The position numbers and the translations under genes were made by a program. Below are positions 24,680 through 32,903 of a stretch of 64,000 nt of DNA, one piece after another (the first letter of the stretch is position 1; the number at the start of each line of letters is the position of its first letter). The notes beneath the pieces are model-generated. The model saw nothing but the letters and a program-made list of their open reading frames with translations. It made no database searches and had not been told where the DNA came from. The stretch is taken from contig NZ_CP007213.1 in assembly GCF_001411805.1 (NCBI RefSeq), forward strand, positions 2,356,001 through 2,420,000, written 5' to 3'. The stretch comes from Burkholderia plantarii. GTDB taxonomy: Bacteria; Pseudomonadota; Gammaproteobacteria; Burkholderiales; Burkholderiaceae.

Positions 24680-25564
24680 ATGATTACGCTTGACGTCGAT
24701 GCAGTACATGCATTTGTCCTGGTGGCCGATCTGGGAAGTTTCACGAAGGCCGCGCATGCGCTGGGGACTTCGCAGGCCTCGGTGAGCGTGAAAATCAAGC
24801 GACTCGAGGACCGGCTCGGCTATCGCCTGCTCGATCGCACGCCGCGCCACGTCAGGCTCTCGATCCGGGGCACGGCGTTCCTGCGGCCGGCCCGCAATTT
24901 CGTTTCGGCGCATGAGCTGGCCGTGGCCGGCCTGAACGTCTCGTCGAAGCGGCTCGCGATCGGCATCAGCGACCAGGTCGCCGGCCCCAACCTGCCGTCG
25001 CTGCTCGCCAAGCTGAGCGCCTACGATCCCACGCTCATCATCGAGGTCCAGATCGACGCCTCGCGCGCCCTGGTGGAAGCGTTCGAGAAGGGCGCGATCG
25101 ATGCGGCCATCGTCCGGCGCGAGAGCGAACAATGGGACGGCGAGCCGCTGATGCGCGAACGGCTCGGCTGGTTTGCCTCGCCGCTGCGCGAGCATCGCGA
25201 CGACGAACCGCTGCGGCTCGCCTCGCTCGCGCCGTCGTGCGGGGTCCGCGCGCTCGCGACCGAGGCGCTCGACGCGGCGGGCATCGCCTGGACCGAGGTA
25301 TTCATCGGCGGCGGGATGGCCGCGGTCGGCGCGGCCGTATCGGCCGGCCTCGCGATCGCCGCGTTCCCCTATAGCGTCGCACCGCTCGGCACCGTCGACG
25401 TCGGCCAGCGCTACCGCCTGCCGGCCCTGCCCGATTCCACCATCGTATTGTTCAATTCGACCACCGATGCGGCCTCGCAGGGCGCGATACGGGCGCTGAC
25501 GGCGTCGTTCCGCAACGTCGAATTCGTGGCGCCCGAGGAAGAACCGAGCGCCATGGTGGCCTGA
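24680..25564 (+). CDS. LysR-family regulator, probable cluster-specific regulator
   Basis: A 294-residue LTTR: helix-turn-helix 'FVLVADLGSFTKAAHALGTSQASVSVKIKRLEDRL', then 'LLDRTPRHVRLSIRG', and an effector-binding domain beginning 'LAIGISDQVAGPNLPSLL'. The ATG at 24680 follows GAGGAGG nine bases upstream; in-frame ATGs upstream (24617, 24650) would extend it without family match. It lies between the NRPS and the exporter in the same orientation, each separated by hairpins, so it probably has its own promoter. I infer that it controls the divergent promoter at 17245-17626, whose TGTCAAG-N11-CTTGACA dyad has LTTR-like spacing. The effector could be the cluster product. Confidence 0.87.
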   Translation: MITLDVDAVHAFVLVADLGSFTKAAHALGTSQASVSVKIKRLEDRLGYRLLDRTPRHVRLSIRGTAFLRPARNFVSAHELAVAGLNVSSKRLAIGISDQVAGPNLPSLLAKLSAYDPTLIIEVQIDASRALVEAFEKGAIDAAIVRRESEQWDGEPLMRERLGWFASPLREHRDDEPLRLASLAPSCGVRALATEALDAAGIAWTEVFIGGGMAAVGAAVSAGLAIAAFPYSVAPLGTVDVGQRYRLPALPDSTIVLFNSTTDAASQGAIRALTASFRNVEFVAPEEEPSAMVA

Positions 25565-25692
25565 GGGCCGGCTACCGGCCTCCAGCCTCCGGGACGCGAC
25601 GCGGGCGGCATCCGCCCGTTGCCGTGCCAGCCCGGGCCGGCCCGCAACCGGACCGAGCAGACACCGCCTACCCCGCTTCCGCACTGCCGTTC

Positions 25693-25719
25693 CATGTGCC
25701 GGCGCCGCGCCGGCACATG
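25693..25719. terminator. 11-bp perfect hairpin after the LysR gene
   Basis: CATGTGCCGGC (25693-25703) and GCCGGCACATG (25709-25719) form a perfect stem with a five-base loop, about 130 bp after the LysR stop. No U-tract follows, so this could be a weak terminator or a protein site. Confidence 0.4.
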
Positions 25720-25770
25720 CACGCGCGCTCCCGCTGCCGTTTTCCGCATGCGGTGTGCCGCCCTCCAATC

Positions 25771-25817
25771 ATAACGAATCGTTGTTTCTGATATGTTAAT
25801 TCATCGCTGTTCGTTAT
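25771..25817 (+). promoter_or_regulatory. Long-range dyad in the exporter promoter region
   Basis: ATAACGAA (25771-25778) and TTCGTTAT (25810-25817) are exact inverted copies with 31 bases between them. Within the left copy, AACGA-A-TCGTT is itself a short palindrome (25773-25783). The surrounding 60 bp are A/T-rich and lie about 105-150 bp before the exporter ATG. This suits a regulator binding at two sites on the promoter. Confidence 0.45.
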
Positions 25818-25922
25818 CACTGACATCCATTAGAGTGGTTCGCATCCAAGTGCCGTGCGCCGGTTGTGCCCAGCGCGCGGGTATGCCCGCCATCGGGCAC
25901 TTTCCTTCGATGACCACCGACC

Positions 25923-27371
25923 ATGAAATCCAGGGATTCAGACGGAAACGCAGCCGCCGACGCGCGCCCTATCTCCCGCAGCCTGGCATTGATCGTTTTG
26001 CTGATCGGGACTTTTCTTTCTCCACTCGATTATTTCATCGTCAATCTCGCGCTGCCCGCGATTAAAACCGGATTGCACGCCACGGCCGCCGAATTGCAAT
26101 TGATCGTTTCAGTTTATGCCTCGGCATTCGCGGTATTGCTGGTAACGGGCGGCCGGCTCGGCGATTTATTCGGGCGCAAGCGATTATTCATGGCGGGCCT
26201 GGCCGGCTTCGTGCTGGCCTCGGCGCTGTGCGCGGCGGCGCCGAACGGCGGCGTGCTCGTGATCGGCCGGATCCTGCAGGGCGCATCGGCCTCGATCATG
26301 GTGCCGCAGATCCTGGCGACGATCCGCACCGTGTTTCCTCCCGAGCAGCAGACCCGCGTGATGGGCTTCTACGGCTTCGTGTTCGGCTTTGCGTCGGTGG
26401 CGGGCCAACTCGGCGGCGGCGTGCTGATCACGCTGAAGCCGTTCGGCCTCGACTGGCAGTCGATCTTCCTCATCAACGTGCCGGTGGGCGGCCTGGCGCT
26501 GCTCGGCGCCTGGCGCTTCGTGCCGGAGAACCGCCCCGATCGGCGGCCGCGGCTCGACCTCGGCGGCGTGGTGCTGCTGTCGCTGTTCCTCGCGCTGATC
26601 ATCTATCCGCTCACGCAGGGCCGCGAAACCGGCTGGCCCGCCTGGACCTTCGTCTGTTTCGCAGCGAGCGTGCCGGTGCTGCTGCTGTTCCTGTTCGTCG
26701 AGCAGCGGCTCAAGGCGCGTGGCGGCGATCCGCTCGTCGATTTGCACTTGTTTCGCAATCCTGTCTTTTCGATCGGCCTGATTCTCGCATTCTGCTTCTA
26801 CTGCGACAGCGTGTTCTTCCTGACCTACGGCATCTACCTGCAAAGCGGTCTGCACTGGAGTGCGCTGACGTCGGGGCTGGCGGTGCTGCCGTTCGGCGCC
26901 GGCGCGATCTTCGGGCCGCTGATGTCGCCCGCAATCGTGCGGCGCGCGGGCAGCCATGTGCTGACCGCGGGCTTCGCGCTGCTCGCGGTCGGCTTCGGCC
27001 TGTCCGGCCTCGCGCTGCGGCACGGCACCGAACCCGATCTGCTGTTCTATTTCGGCCTGCTGCTGGCGGGGATGGGGCACGGCACGGTGCTGCCCTCGGT
27101 GGTGCGCATCGTGATCGGCGAGATCGAGCCGGCCCGGGCCGGGCTGGCCGGCGGCGTCGTCACCTCGATGCTGCAGATCGGCTCGGCGTTCGGCGCGACC
27201 GCCATCAGCGGCATCTTCTTCTCGGTGCTGTCGAACGGCCGGACGGCGGCCGACTATGCCCATGCCTACCAGGCGGGGATCGCTGTCGCGGCGGTGCTGT
27301 TCGTGGTCTGCGTATTCCTGTCGGCCGCACTCGCGGGACGCCACGTCCGCCGCGCGGCGGCCGCGGCCTGA
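25923..27371 (+). CDS. MFS drug-efflux transporter, DHA2 (EmrB/QacA-like)
   Basis: A 482-residue polytopic membrane protein with about 14 hydrophobic segments, the DHA2 layout. The first helix carries 'LLIGTFLSPLDYFIVNLALPAI' (motif D1) and the helix 2-3 loop has motif A as 'GGRLGDLFGRKRLF'. The 'ILQGASASIMVPQIL' segment and C-terminal 'GGVVTSMLQIGSAFG' fit EmrB/QacA exporters. It should expel a small amphipathic compound using the proton gradient. Located just after the NRPS and LysR genes, it is the obvious candidate exporter and self-resistance gene for the cluster product. The ribosome-binding site is weak. Confidence 0.87.
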   Translation: MKSRDSDGNAAADARPISRSLALIVLLIGTFLSPLDYFIVNLALPAIKTGLHATAAELQLIVSVYASAFAVLLVTGGRLGDLFGRKRLFMAGLAGFVLASALCAAAPNGGVLVIGRILQGASASIMVPQILATIRTVFPPEQQTRVMGFYGFVFGFASVAGQLGGGVLITLKPFGLDWQSIFLINVPVGGLALLGAWRFVPENRPDRRPRLDLGGVVLLSLFLALIIYPLTQGRETGWPAWTFVCFAASVPVLLLFLFVEQRLKARGGDPLVDLHLFRNPVFSIGLILAFCFYCDSVFFLTYGIYLQSGLHWSALTSGLAVLPFGAGAIFGPLMSPAIVRRAGSHVLTAGFALLAVGFGLSGLALRHGTEPDLLFYFGLLLAGMGHGTVLPSVVRIVIGEIEPARAGLAGGVVTSMLQIGSAFGATAISGIFFSVLSNGRTAADYAHAYQAGIAVAAVLFVVCVFLSAALAGRHVRRAAAAA

Positions 27372-27450
27372 ACACGGCGCACGGGCACGCCGGCCGGACG
27401 CGTGACGGTGCCCGGCCCGAACCACAAGAGGAGCCCCCCGGGGAAGATCG

Positions 27451-28374
27451 ATGTCGTTCATCACGCCGCTGGACCAGCTGTTCGTCATTTCCCATCTCGA
27501 ACCTCCCGGCGTGTTTCCGGCTCCCTGGCGCCTGACCGTGAGCGGGCTCGTGGCACGCGACGCGACGCTCGACCTCGCGGACCTGCACCGCTATCCGCAG
27601 GCGTCGCTCGAAAGCGTCCACCATTGCGCCGGGAACCCGCTGGCACCGTCCGAGGCATCCCGACAGGCCGCCAACCTGAAGTGGAGCGGCGTCTGGCTGC
27701 GCGATGTGCTCGACGACCTCGGCGTGCGGCCTGGCGCGCGCTTCGTCTGGAGCGACGGCCTCGATAGCGGCAGCTTCGCCGGCGAGACGGTCGAGTTCTA
27801 TCGCAAGGACCTGCCGCTGGCGCGCGTCGCCGAGGACGTGATGCTGGCCACCGGCCTCAACGGACAGTCGCTCGGGCGCGAGCACGGCGGGCCGCTGCGC
27901 CTCGTGGTGCCCGGTTACTACGGCACCAACAGCGTGAAGTGGTTGCTGCGCCTGACGCTCGCCGCCGAGCGCGCGCGGGGGCTGTTCACGACGCGGCTCT
28001 ACAACGACTCGCCGGCGGGCGGCCCGCTGCGGCCCGTCTGGGAGATGGCGCCGATGTCGATGATCGCCGTGCCGGCCGAGGGCGCGCGCGTCTTCGCGCC
28101 TGTGCTGGTGCGCGGTTGGACCTGGGGGGATCGTGAGATCCGCAGCGTCGAACTGAGCGACGACGGCGGCCGGCTGTGGTCCGAGGCGTTCGTCGGGCGC
28201 CGTCGCGGACGCGAATGGCAGCCATGGTTCGCGCTGTGGGTGCCATCGAAGCCGGGACGCCAGACCATCCAGTGCCGCGCGACCGATGCAGCCGGTGCCA
28301 CGCAGCCGCACAGCGGCGCACGCAACGGCATTCATCGGATCGAGATCGAGGTCGTCGAGTCGCTCGACGAATGA
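27451..28374 (+). CDS. Sulfite-oxidase-family molybdopterin oxidoreductase
   Basis: A 307-residue soluble protein with the sulfite oxidase/nitrate reductase molybdopterin fold, followed by a Mo-co dimerisation domain. The molybdenum-binding cysteine is Cys59 in 'VHHCAGNPLAP', and 'GGPLRLVVPGYYGTNSVKWL' is the classic core pattern. The C-terminal immunoglobulin-like part begins 'VRGWTWGDREIRSVELSDDGG'. No signal peptide or heme domain is visible, so it is probably cytoplasmic. The family oxidises sulfite or reduces oxidised substrates such as sulfoxides and N-oxides. It lies 79 bp after the exporter on the same strand and is likely cotranscribed. In an N-oxidation cluster it may act on an S- or N-oxidised intermediate; this is inference. 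Confidence 0.8.
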   Translation: MSFITPLDQLFVISHLEPPGVFPAPWRLTVSGLVARDATLDLADLHRYPQASLESVHHCAGNPLAPSEASRQAANLKWSGVWLRDVLDDLGVRPGARFVWSDGLDSGSFAGETVEFYRKDLPLARVAEDVMLATGLNGQSLGREHGGPLRLVVPGYYGTNSVKWLLRLTLAAERARGLFTTRLYNDSPAGGPLRPVWEMAPMSMIAVPAEGARVFAPVLVRGWTWGDREIRSVELSDDGGRLWSEAFVGRRRGREWQPWFALWVPSKPGRQTIQCRATDAAGATQPHSGARNGIHRIEIEVVESLDE

Positions 28375-28572
28375 GGCGGCGCCAACTCACACTCTCACCC
28401 CGCCGGAGTTCTCCATGCAAGCGAGAGAAGCGCCGTTCGGAATTCAGCTGAGCTGGGTCTCTCGCCGAAGAACCTGGAGGAAGAAGGCTGTTCAACAACG
28501 GTAGTTCTGCCGTCTGGTGACCAGGCCGCCGACATGGCAGGCAGGCGCCAACGCGAGAATTTTGTCAATTTC
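28375..28572. other. Junction between the biosynthetic cluster and the catabolic module
   Basis: This 198-bp stretch carries no convincing gene. A 29-codon frame at 28414-28503 (MQAREAPFGIQLSW...) has a moderate upstream site and may be a remnant, but I do not recognise it. Downstream, gene content changes from biosynthesis to catabolism, so a recombination boundary may lie here. I see no insertion sequence ends or tRNA fragments. Confidence 0.3.
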
Positions 28573-30096
28573 TCAGACCAACGAAGTGCCTCCCGTTCGG
28601 CTCTCGTGAGTGCGTCCGTCGCCCTGCGCGACGACTACGATCGACCGCAACGGCGGGGCGATAATCGCGTTCGCGAGCCGCTGTAGGTCGGGGCGAGGCC
28701 TGCACATTTCAGATGATCGCGAAAACGCCGCTTCCAGCGCCTCGCAGATATCCAGCGTACGCCGGTCGCCGCGAAACGGTCCGATGACCTGCAAACCGAA
28801 CGGCATGCCGGCTTCGTCCTTCCCGCACGGCAAGCTTGCGGCCGGATTAGTGCACAGCGTGGTCACATAAGTCAACGCGAGCCATCGATAGTAGTTTTCC
28901 TGCGCACGACCGCCTACGCTGCTCGCGAACATCTGCGTCCACGGGAACGGCGAAACCGGCGTGGTCGGCGCGAGTATCACGTCGTAGCGGCCGAATAGCT
29001 GCTGAAAGCGTCGCGCGATGGCCGTTTGCGCCGCGTGCGCCGAGGCGGAATCGGCGAGCGTCATCGCCGCGCCCAGCTCGTAATTGGTGCGCGTATTCGG
29101 GCCGAGCGACTCGGGATCTTTCTCATACGCCGCGCGCAAACCCGCAACGAAACTCTCGGCACGAATCACGTCGAAGGCGCGATGTGCATCGGCGAGATCC
29201 ACGTCGATCGGCTCGCAAACCGCGAACATCCCGCGCATGACCTCGAGCTTGCGGAGGAACGTGCGGCGAATATCGTCGTCGACATCGCACACGCCGAAAT
29301 CTTCTGTCCAGCCCACGCGCAGGCGGCTCAAGTCAATCTCGCGCGGCGCGAGAAACGCCTCCGCATCCACCTCGTAGCTGAGCAAATCGCCGCTATCGAG
29401 GCCGACCGTGGCCGCGAGTTGCAGGCGCGCTTCCGCCACGTTGCGCCCCATCGGCCCGACCACGGAAATGGGCGTCCAGCCCAGCAGCTTTCGTGGACTC
29501 GGCACGAGCCCCGGCGACGGCCGAAAGCCCACCACGCCACACAACGCCGCCGGAATGCGCAGCGAGCCGCCCGTATCGGAGCCGGTACACACGGGCAGCA
29601 TGTCGCACGCGAGCGCCGCCGCCGAACCGCCGGACGAGCCGCCCGCGTTGCGGTTCGGATCGAACGGATTGCCCGTTGCGCCCCACACGGGGTTGCGCGT
29701 ATTCGCGCCCGCGCCCAGTTCCGGCACGTTGGTCTTGCCGACGACGATCGCGCCTGCCGCCCGCAAGCGCGCGACGAGCAGATTGTCCTCGGCTGGTACG
29801 AAATCGCGATACAGCGGCGAGCCGTGGGTGGTGAGCAAGCCCGCCGTGGCTTCGAGATCCTTGATGCCTGCGGGCAAACCATGCAGCAGACCAAGCGGCA
29901 CGCCGCGCATCACAGCGTCTTCCGCCGCTTGCGCCGCGCGGCGAGCCGCGTCGAAGTCGGTGGCCGCCATGGCATTCACGTAGGGATCGAGCGCCTCGAT
30001 ACGCGCGATGCACGCCTCGGTGAGTTCGATTGGCGAAATGGCCTTGCTGCCAATCATCTTGCGCAACTCGGGCGCGGGCAATTCGACGATATTCAT
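28573..30096 (-). CDS. Amidase signature family hydrolase
   Basis: A 507-residue amidase. The Ser-cisSer-Lys triad is visible: Lys79 in 'LPAGIKDLEAT', the cis-Ser at 154/155 in 'NAGGSSGGSAAAL', and nucleophile Ser178 in 'GSDTGGSLRIPAALCG'. Such enzymes hydrolyse carboxamides and N-acyl or aryl amides. It is four bases downstream of a beta-amino-acid aminotransferase gene, so the two are cotranscribed. I infer that it frees the amino acid from an amide or N-acyl form, feeding the aminotransferase. The C-terminal 25 residues after 'RPDLQRLANAI' look unlike the family and may be an extension. Confidence 0.87.
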   Translation of the reverse strand: MNIVELPAPELRKMIGSKAISPIELTEACIARIEALDPYVNAMAATDFDAARRAAQAAEDAVMRGVPLGLLHGLPAGIKDLEATAGLLTTHGSPLYRDFVPAEDNLLVARLRAAGAIVVGKTNVPELGAGANTRNPVWGATGNPFDPNRNAGGSSGGSAAALACDMLPVCTGSDTGGSLRIPAALCGVVGFRPSPGLVPSPRKLLGWTPISVVGPMGRNVAEARLQLAATVGLDSGDLLSYEVDAEAFLAPREIDLSRLRVGWTEDFGVCDVDDDIRRTFLRKLEVMRGMFAVCEPIDVDLADAHRAFDVIRAESFVAGLRAAYEKDPESLGPNTRTNYELGAAMTLADSASAHAAQTAIARRFQQLFGRYDVILAPTTPVSPFPWTQMFASSVGGRAQENYYRWLALTYVTTLCTNPAASLPCGKDEAGMPFGLQVIGPFRGDRRTLDICEALEAAFSRSSEMCRPRPDLQRLANAIIAPPLRSIVVVAQGDGRTHESRTGGTSLV

Positions 30097-30100
30097 CTCG

Positions 30101-31462
30101 CTAGCGATCCGAATTATCGTCGCGCGGCAGCAGGTGTGCGTAGCGTTCGATGAAACTCGCGAGTGCCGCTTCCAAGCGCGCCATTTCCGCGTCGCCCACC
30201 GGCAAACTCAGCACCACATAGCCGCGCCGGGCGATGTAAATGCCCTGCTCGATCAGATGGAAGAACAACAGGTCCTTGAACTCGTTCATCCCGGCGTCGA
30301 TGTCGCGTACCGAACGCACGGGCCGCCCGGTGATCTGCACATTCATCAACGAGCCAATGCCGATAAATCGCATCGCCACGTTTGATGCCGCAAAACGCGA
30401 GTTCAACGCTTCGCGCAATGCGTCGCCGCGCGCCGTGAGCGCACGCGCAGCCTCGGGCGTGAAGATCTGCGTGAGGCCGGTCCAGCCTGCCGCCATCGTC
30501 ATCACGTTATTGTTGAAGGTGCCCGCGTGCTGCAATGCGCCGCTCCTGCGCGGATCGAACAACGCCATGATTTCGGCGCGGCCGCCGAACGCGCCGAACG
30601 ACATGCCGCCACCAATGTACTTGCCAAGCGACGTGAGATCGGGCGCGACGCCGAGTTCGGCTTGCAAGCCGCCCGGCGCCAGCCGCGAGGTCATCACTTC
30701 GTCGAACATCAACAATGCGCCATGCGCGGTCGAAAGCTCGCGCAAGCCCTGCAAAAAGGCGGTTTCGCCGACGATGCAACCCGACGCGCCTTGCATCGGT
30801 TCGACGAGAATCGCCGCGACTTCGTTGACGTTTTCGTCAAGCAGACGTCGCACGCTGTCGAGATCGTTGTACTCGGCATAGAGAAACGCGTGCGGCACGT
30901 TGACGACATTTGCGCCGCGCCCGAAGCTGAGCACGCCCCCGTGATAGCCGCCCACGAATACGATCACCTTGCTGCGCCGCGTGAAGGCTTTCGCGGTGGC
31001 CAGCATCATCAGGTTGGCCTCGGTGCCCGAGTTCGTGAAGCGCACCGTTTCGAGCGAGGCGAAACGCTCGCACACAGCTTTGGCCAGACGAGATTCGAGC
31101 AGGTTATGGCCGCTCAGATTCAGGCCGTCGTCGAGCGCCGCGTCGATAGCCGCGCGAATCTGGGGATGCGAATGGCCGTAAATGCCCGCGCTGAATTCGG
31201 CGATGAAATCGAGGTATTCGTGACCGTCCGCGTCCCACAGGCGGCAGCCCTCGCCTTTCGCCATTGCCAGCGGAAACGGCTCGTAAAACAGCACCGAACG
31301 CGTGTTACCGCCGGGCATGACTTCGGTCGCGCGTTTGTATTGCTGCGCGCTTTGCGGGTTGCGCGCGGCGAACGCGGCAGCAGCAGCGGCCAGCGCTTCG
31401 CCGACCGTCGCGGCATCGCTGCGAGCGTGGACCTGGGTTTCGGGAAGAATCGACGTCGTCAT
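30101..31462 (-). CDS. Class III aminotransferase, beta-phenylalanine aminotransferase-like
   Basis: A 453-residue PLP enzyme. The Schiff-base lysine is Lys281 in 'TSLGKYIGGGMSFGAFGG', and 'TNSGTEANLMML' binds the cofactor. Segments 'NTRSVLFYEPFP' (Arg55), 'HNLLESRLA', 'MQGASGCI', 'HAGTFNNNVMTMAAG' and 'RRGYVVLSLP' closely follow the Variovorax beta-phenylalanine aminotransferase as I recall it, including the arginine in the RSVLFY motif that binds substrate carboxylate. Expected reaction: beta-amino acid plus 2-oxoglutarate to beta-keto acid plus glutamate. First gene of an operon with the amidase. A TetR-type palindrome (31505-31519) overlaps its promoter region. Confidence 0.85.
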   Translation of the reverse strand: MTTSILPETQVHARSDAATVGEALAAAAAAFAARNPQSAQQYKRATEVMPGGNTRSVLFYEPFPLAMAKGEGCRLWDADGHEYLDFIAEFSAGIYGHSHPQIRAAIDAALDDGLNLSGHNLLESRLAKAVCERFASLETVRFTNSGTEANLMMLATAKAFTRRSKVIVFVGGYHGGVLSFGRGANVVNVPHAFLYAEYNDLDSVRRLLDENVNEVAAILVEPMQGASGCIVGETAFLQGLRELSTAHGALLMFDEVMTSRLAPGGLQAELGVAPDLTSLGKYIGGGMSFGAFGGRAEIMALFDPRRSGALQHAGTFNNNVMTMAAGWTGLTQIFTPEAARALTARGDALREALNSRFAASNVAMRFIGIGSLMNVQITGRPVRSVRDIDAGMNEFKDLLFFHLIEQGIYIARRGYVVLSLPVGDAEMARLEAALASFIERYAHLLPRDDNSDR

Positions 31463-31504
31463 TCGGTGTGTTCCTGCTTCGTTGATCGGTTGATCTTAAC
31501 TTCA

Positions 31505-31519
31505 TTGTACAGTGAACAA
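31505..31519. promoter_or_regulatory. TetR-type operator, site 1
   Basis: TTGTACAGTGAACAA, one of three near-identical 15-bp palindromes in this module (also 34069 and 36229). On the minus strand the overlapping hexamer TACAAT (31509-31504) looks like the -10 of the aminotransferase-amidase operon, so a bound repressor would block polymerase. It sits 43-57 bp before the aminotransferase start. Confidence 0.7.
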
Positions 31520-31543
31520 GTAATTTTCGCTGCGAAGCGCGCA

Positions 31544-32845
31544 TCAAATCGACTTTTCGCGCGCGCGGTCGTTCATCACAACGAGCGCGGGAAGCGTGAA
31601 CAACGCGCTGCCCGCGAGCAGCCAACCCGCGTTCGCGCTCGCGCCCGTCGAGGCGATCATCCACGTGGTGAGGAACGGCGAAAAGCCGCCGAGGATGGTC
31701 GCAAGTGCGCCGCCGAACGCCACGCCGGTGGAGCGCACGCGCGTCGGGAACATCTCCGCGAGCGCCGCCGGGCCCGCACCCGAATACATCGCGAACACCG
31801 CGTTCATGAGCAATTGCGTCCAGAAGAACGTCATGAAACCGATGCCCGAGACAATGAACGCATAGAGCGGATACGAAAGCAGCGCGAAGAACACGCAACT
31901 CGCGAGCAGCACAGGCTTGCGGCCGATGCGGTCGGACAGCGCGCCCATGAGCGGCGCGACGATCATCACCGTGGCGAGCGAGGCCGTGCTGGTCCAGAGT
32001 GCCTGCGTGCGCGAGATATGCGCATACTTATTCGCGAACGTGGGCATATACACCGCCACCATGTACGAACTCACGGCCCAGAAGATCACGAACGAAAACG
32101 CGTGAAACAGCGACTTCGCGAATTGCACGCCGCTCAATGTGTGAGCGCGCGCTGCCTCGCTCTCGAACGACGGTGACTCCTGCACGCGACGGCGCACGTA
32201 CATACCCACCGGCCCGAGCAATGCGCCGAGAAAGAACGGGATTCGCCAACCCCACGAAGCGAGTGCGTTCGAATCGAGCGCGCTGCTAAGTATGGCCGCG
32301 ACGAGCGAGCCCAGCAGCAGGCCCGCTGCGATGCTCGATTGCTGAAACGCGCCTAAGAAGCCGCGCCGGTTCGCGCCGCCCCACTCCACCAGAAACGCCG
32401 CCGCCGTGCCCCACTCGCCACCCGCCGCGAAACCCTGCACGAGACGCGCCGCCACCAGCAGCACGGACGCCCAGATGCCGATGCTCTCGTAAGTGGGCAG
32501 AAAGCCAATCGCAACAGTACTGAGCGCCATCAGGATCATGGTGGTGGCGAGCGTGATGTGGCGGCCGCGCACGTCGGCGATTCGGCCGAGCACGACACTG
32601 CCGATGGGCCGCGCGATGAAGCCCACGCCGAACACCGCGAATGAGGCCAACAACGAGGTGAATTCGTCCGTCGACGGGAAAAAGTTCTTCGCGATGATCG
32701 CCGCGAGAAAACCGTACACCCCGAAATCGAACCATTCGAGGATATAGCCGACCATACCTGCGCCGATGGCGCGCCGCTGCTCGGCGCGCAGCGTAGCGGG
32801 CGTGGTGGTATCGAAGGGAGCTGCGTGAGAGGAGCTGCTGTTCAT
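31544..32845 (-). CDS. MFS transporter, metabolite:H+ symporter (MHS) family
   Basis: A 433-residue permease with 12 predicted helices. The signature 'GYILEWFDFGVYGFLAAIIAKNFFP' at the first helix and 'RPIGSVVLGRIADVRGRHITL' are typical of the MHS branch (ProP, KgtP, ShiA). Such proteins import organic acids, betaines or aromatic acids with protons. The ATG at 32845 gives a normal N-terminus; the frame extends to 32938 without support. It lies 58 bp downstream of a porin on the same strand, giving an outer-membrane plus inner-membrane uptake pair. Probably imports the substrate of the catabolic module. Confidence 0.86.
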   Translation of the reverse strand: MNSSSSHAAPFDTTTPATLRAEQRRAIGAGMVGYILEWFDFGVYGFLAAIIAKNFFPSTDEFTSLLASFAVFGVGFIARPIGSVVLGRIADVRGRHITLATTMILMALSTVAIGFLPTYESIGIWASVLLVAARLVQGFAAGGEWGTAAAFLVEWGGANRRGFLGAFQQSSIAAGLLLGSLVAAILSSALDSNALASWGWRIPFFLGALLGPVGMYVRRRVQESPSFESEAARAHTLSGVQFAKSLFHAFSFVIFWAVSSYMVAVYMPTFANKYAHISRTQALWTSTASLATVMIVAPLMGALSDRIGRKPVLLASCVFFALLSYPLYAFIVSGIGFMTFFWTQLLMNAVFAMYSGAGPAALAEMFPTRVRSTGVAFGGALATILGGFSPFLTTWMIASTGASANAGWLLAGSALFTLPALVVMNDRAREKSI

Positions 32846-32903
32846 GATCGCGTCCGGCAGAGAGACTGGAGATAGGAGTAGTGCGTTGGCGCAGTGGCGA
32901 GCA

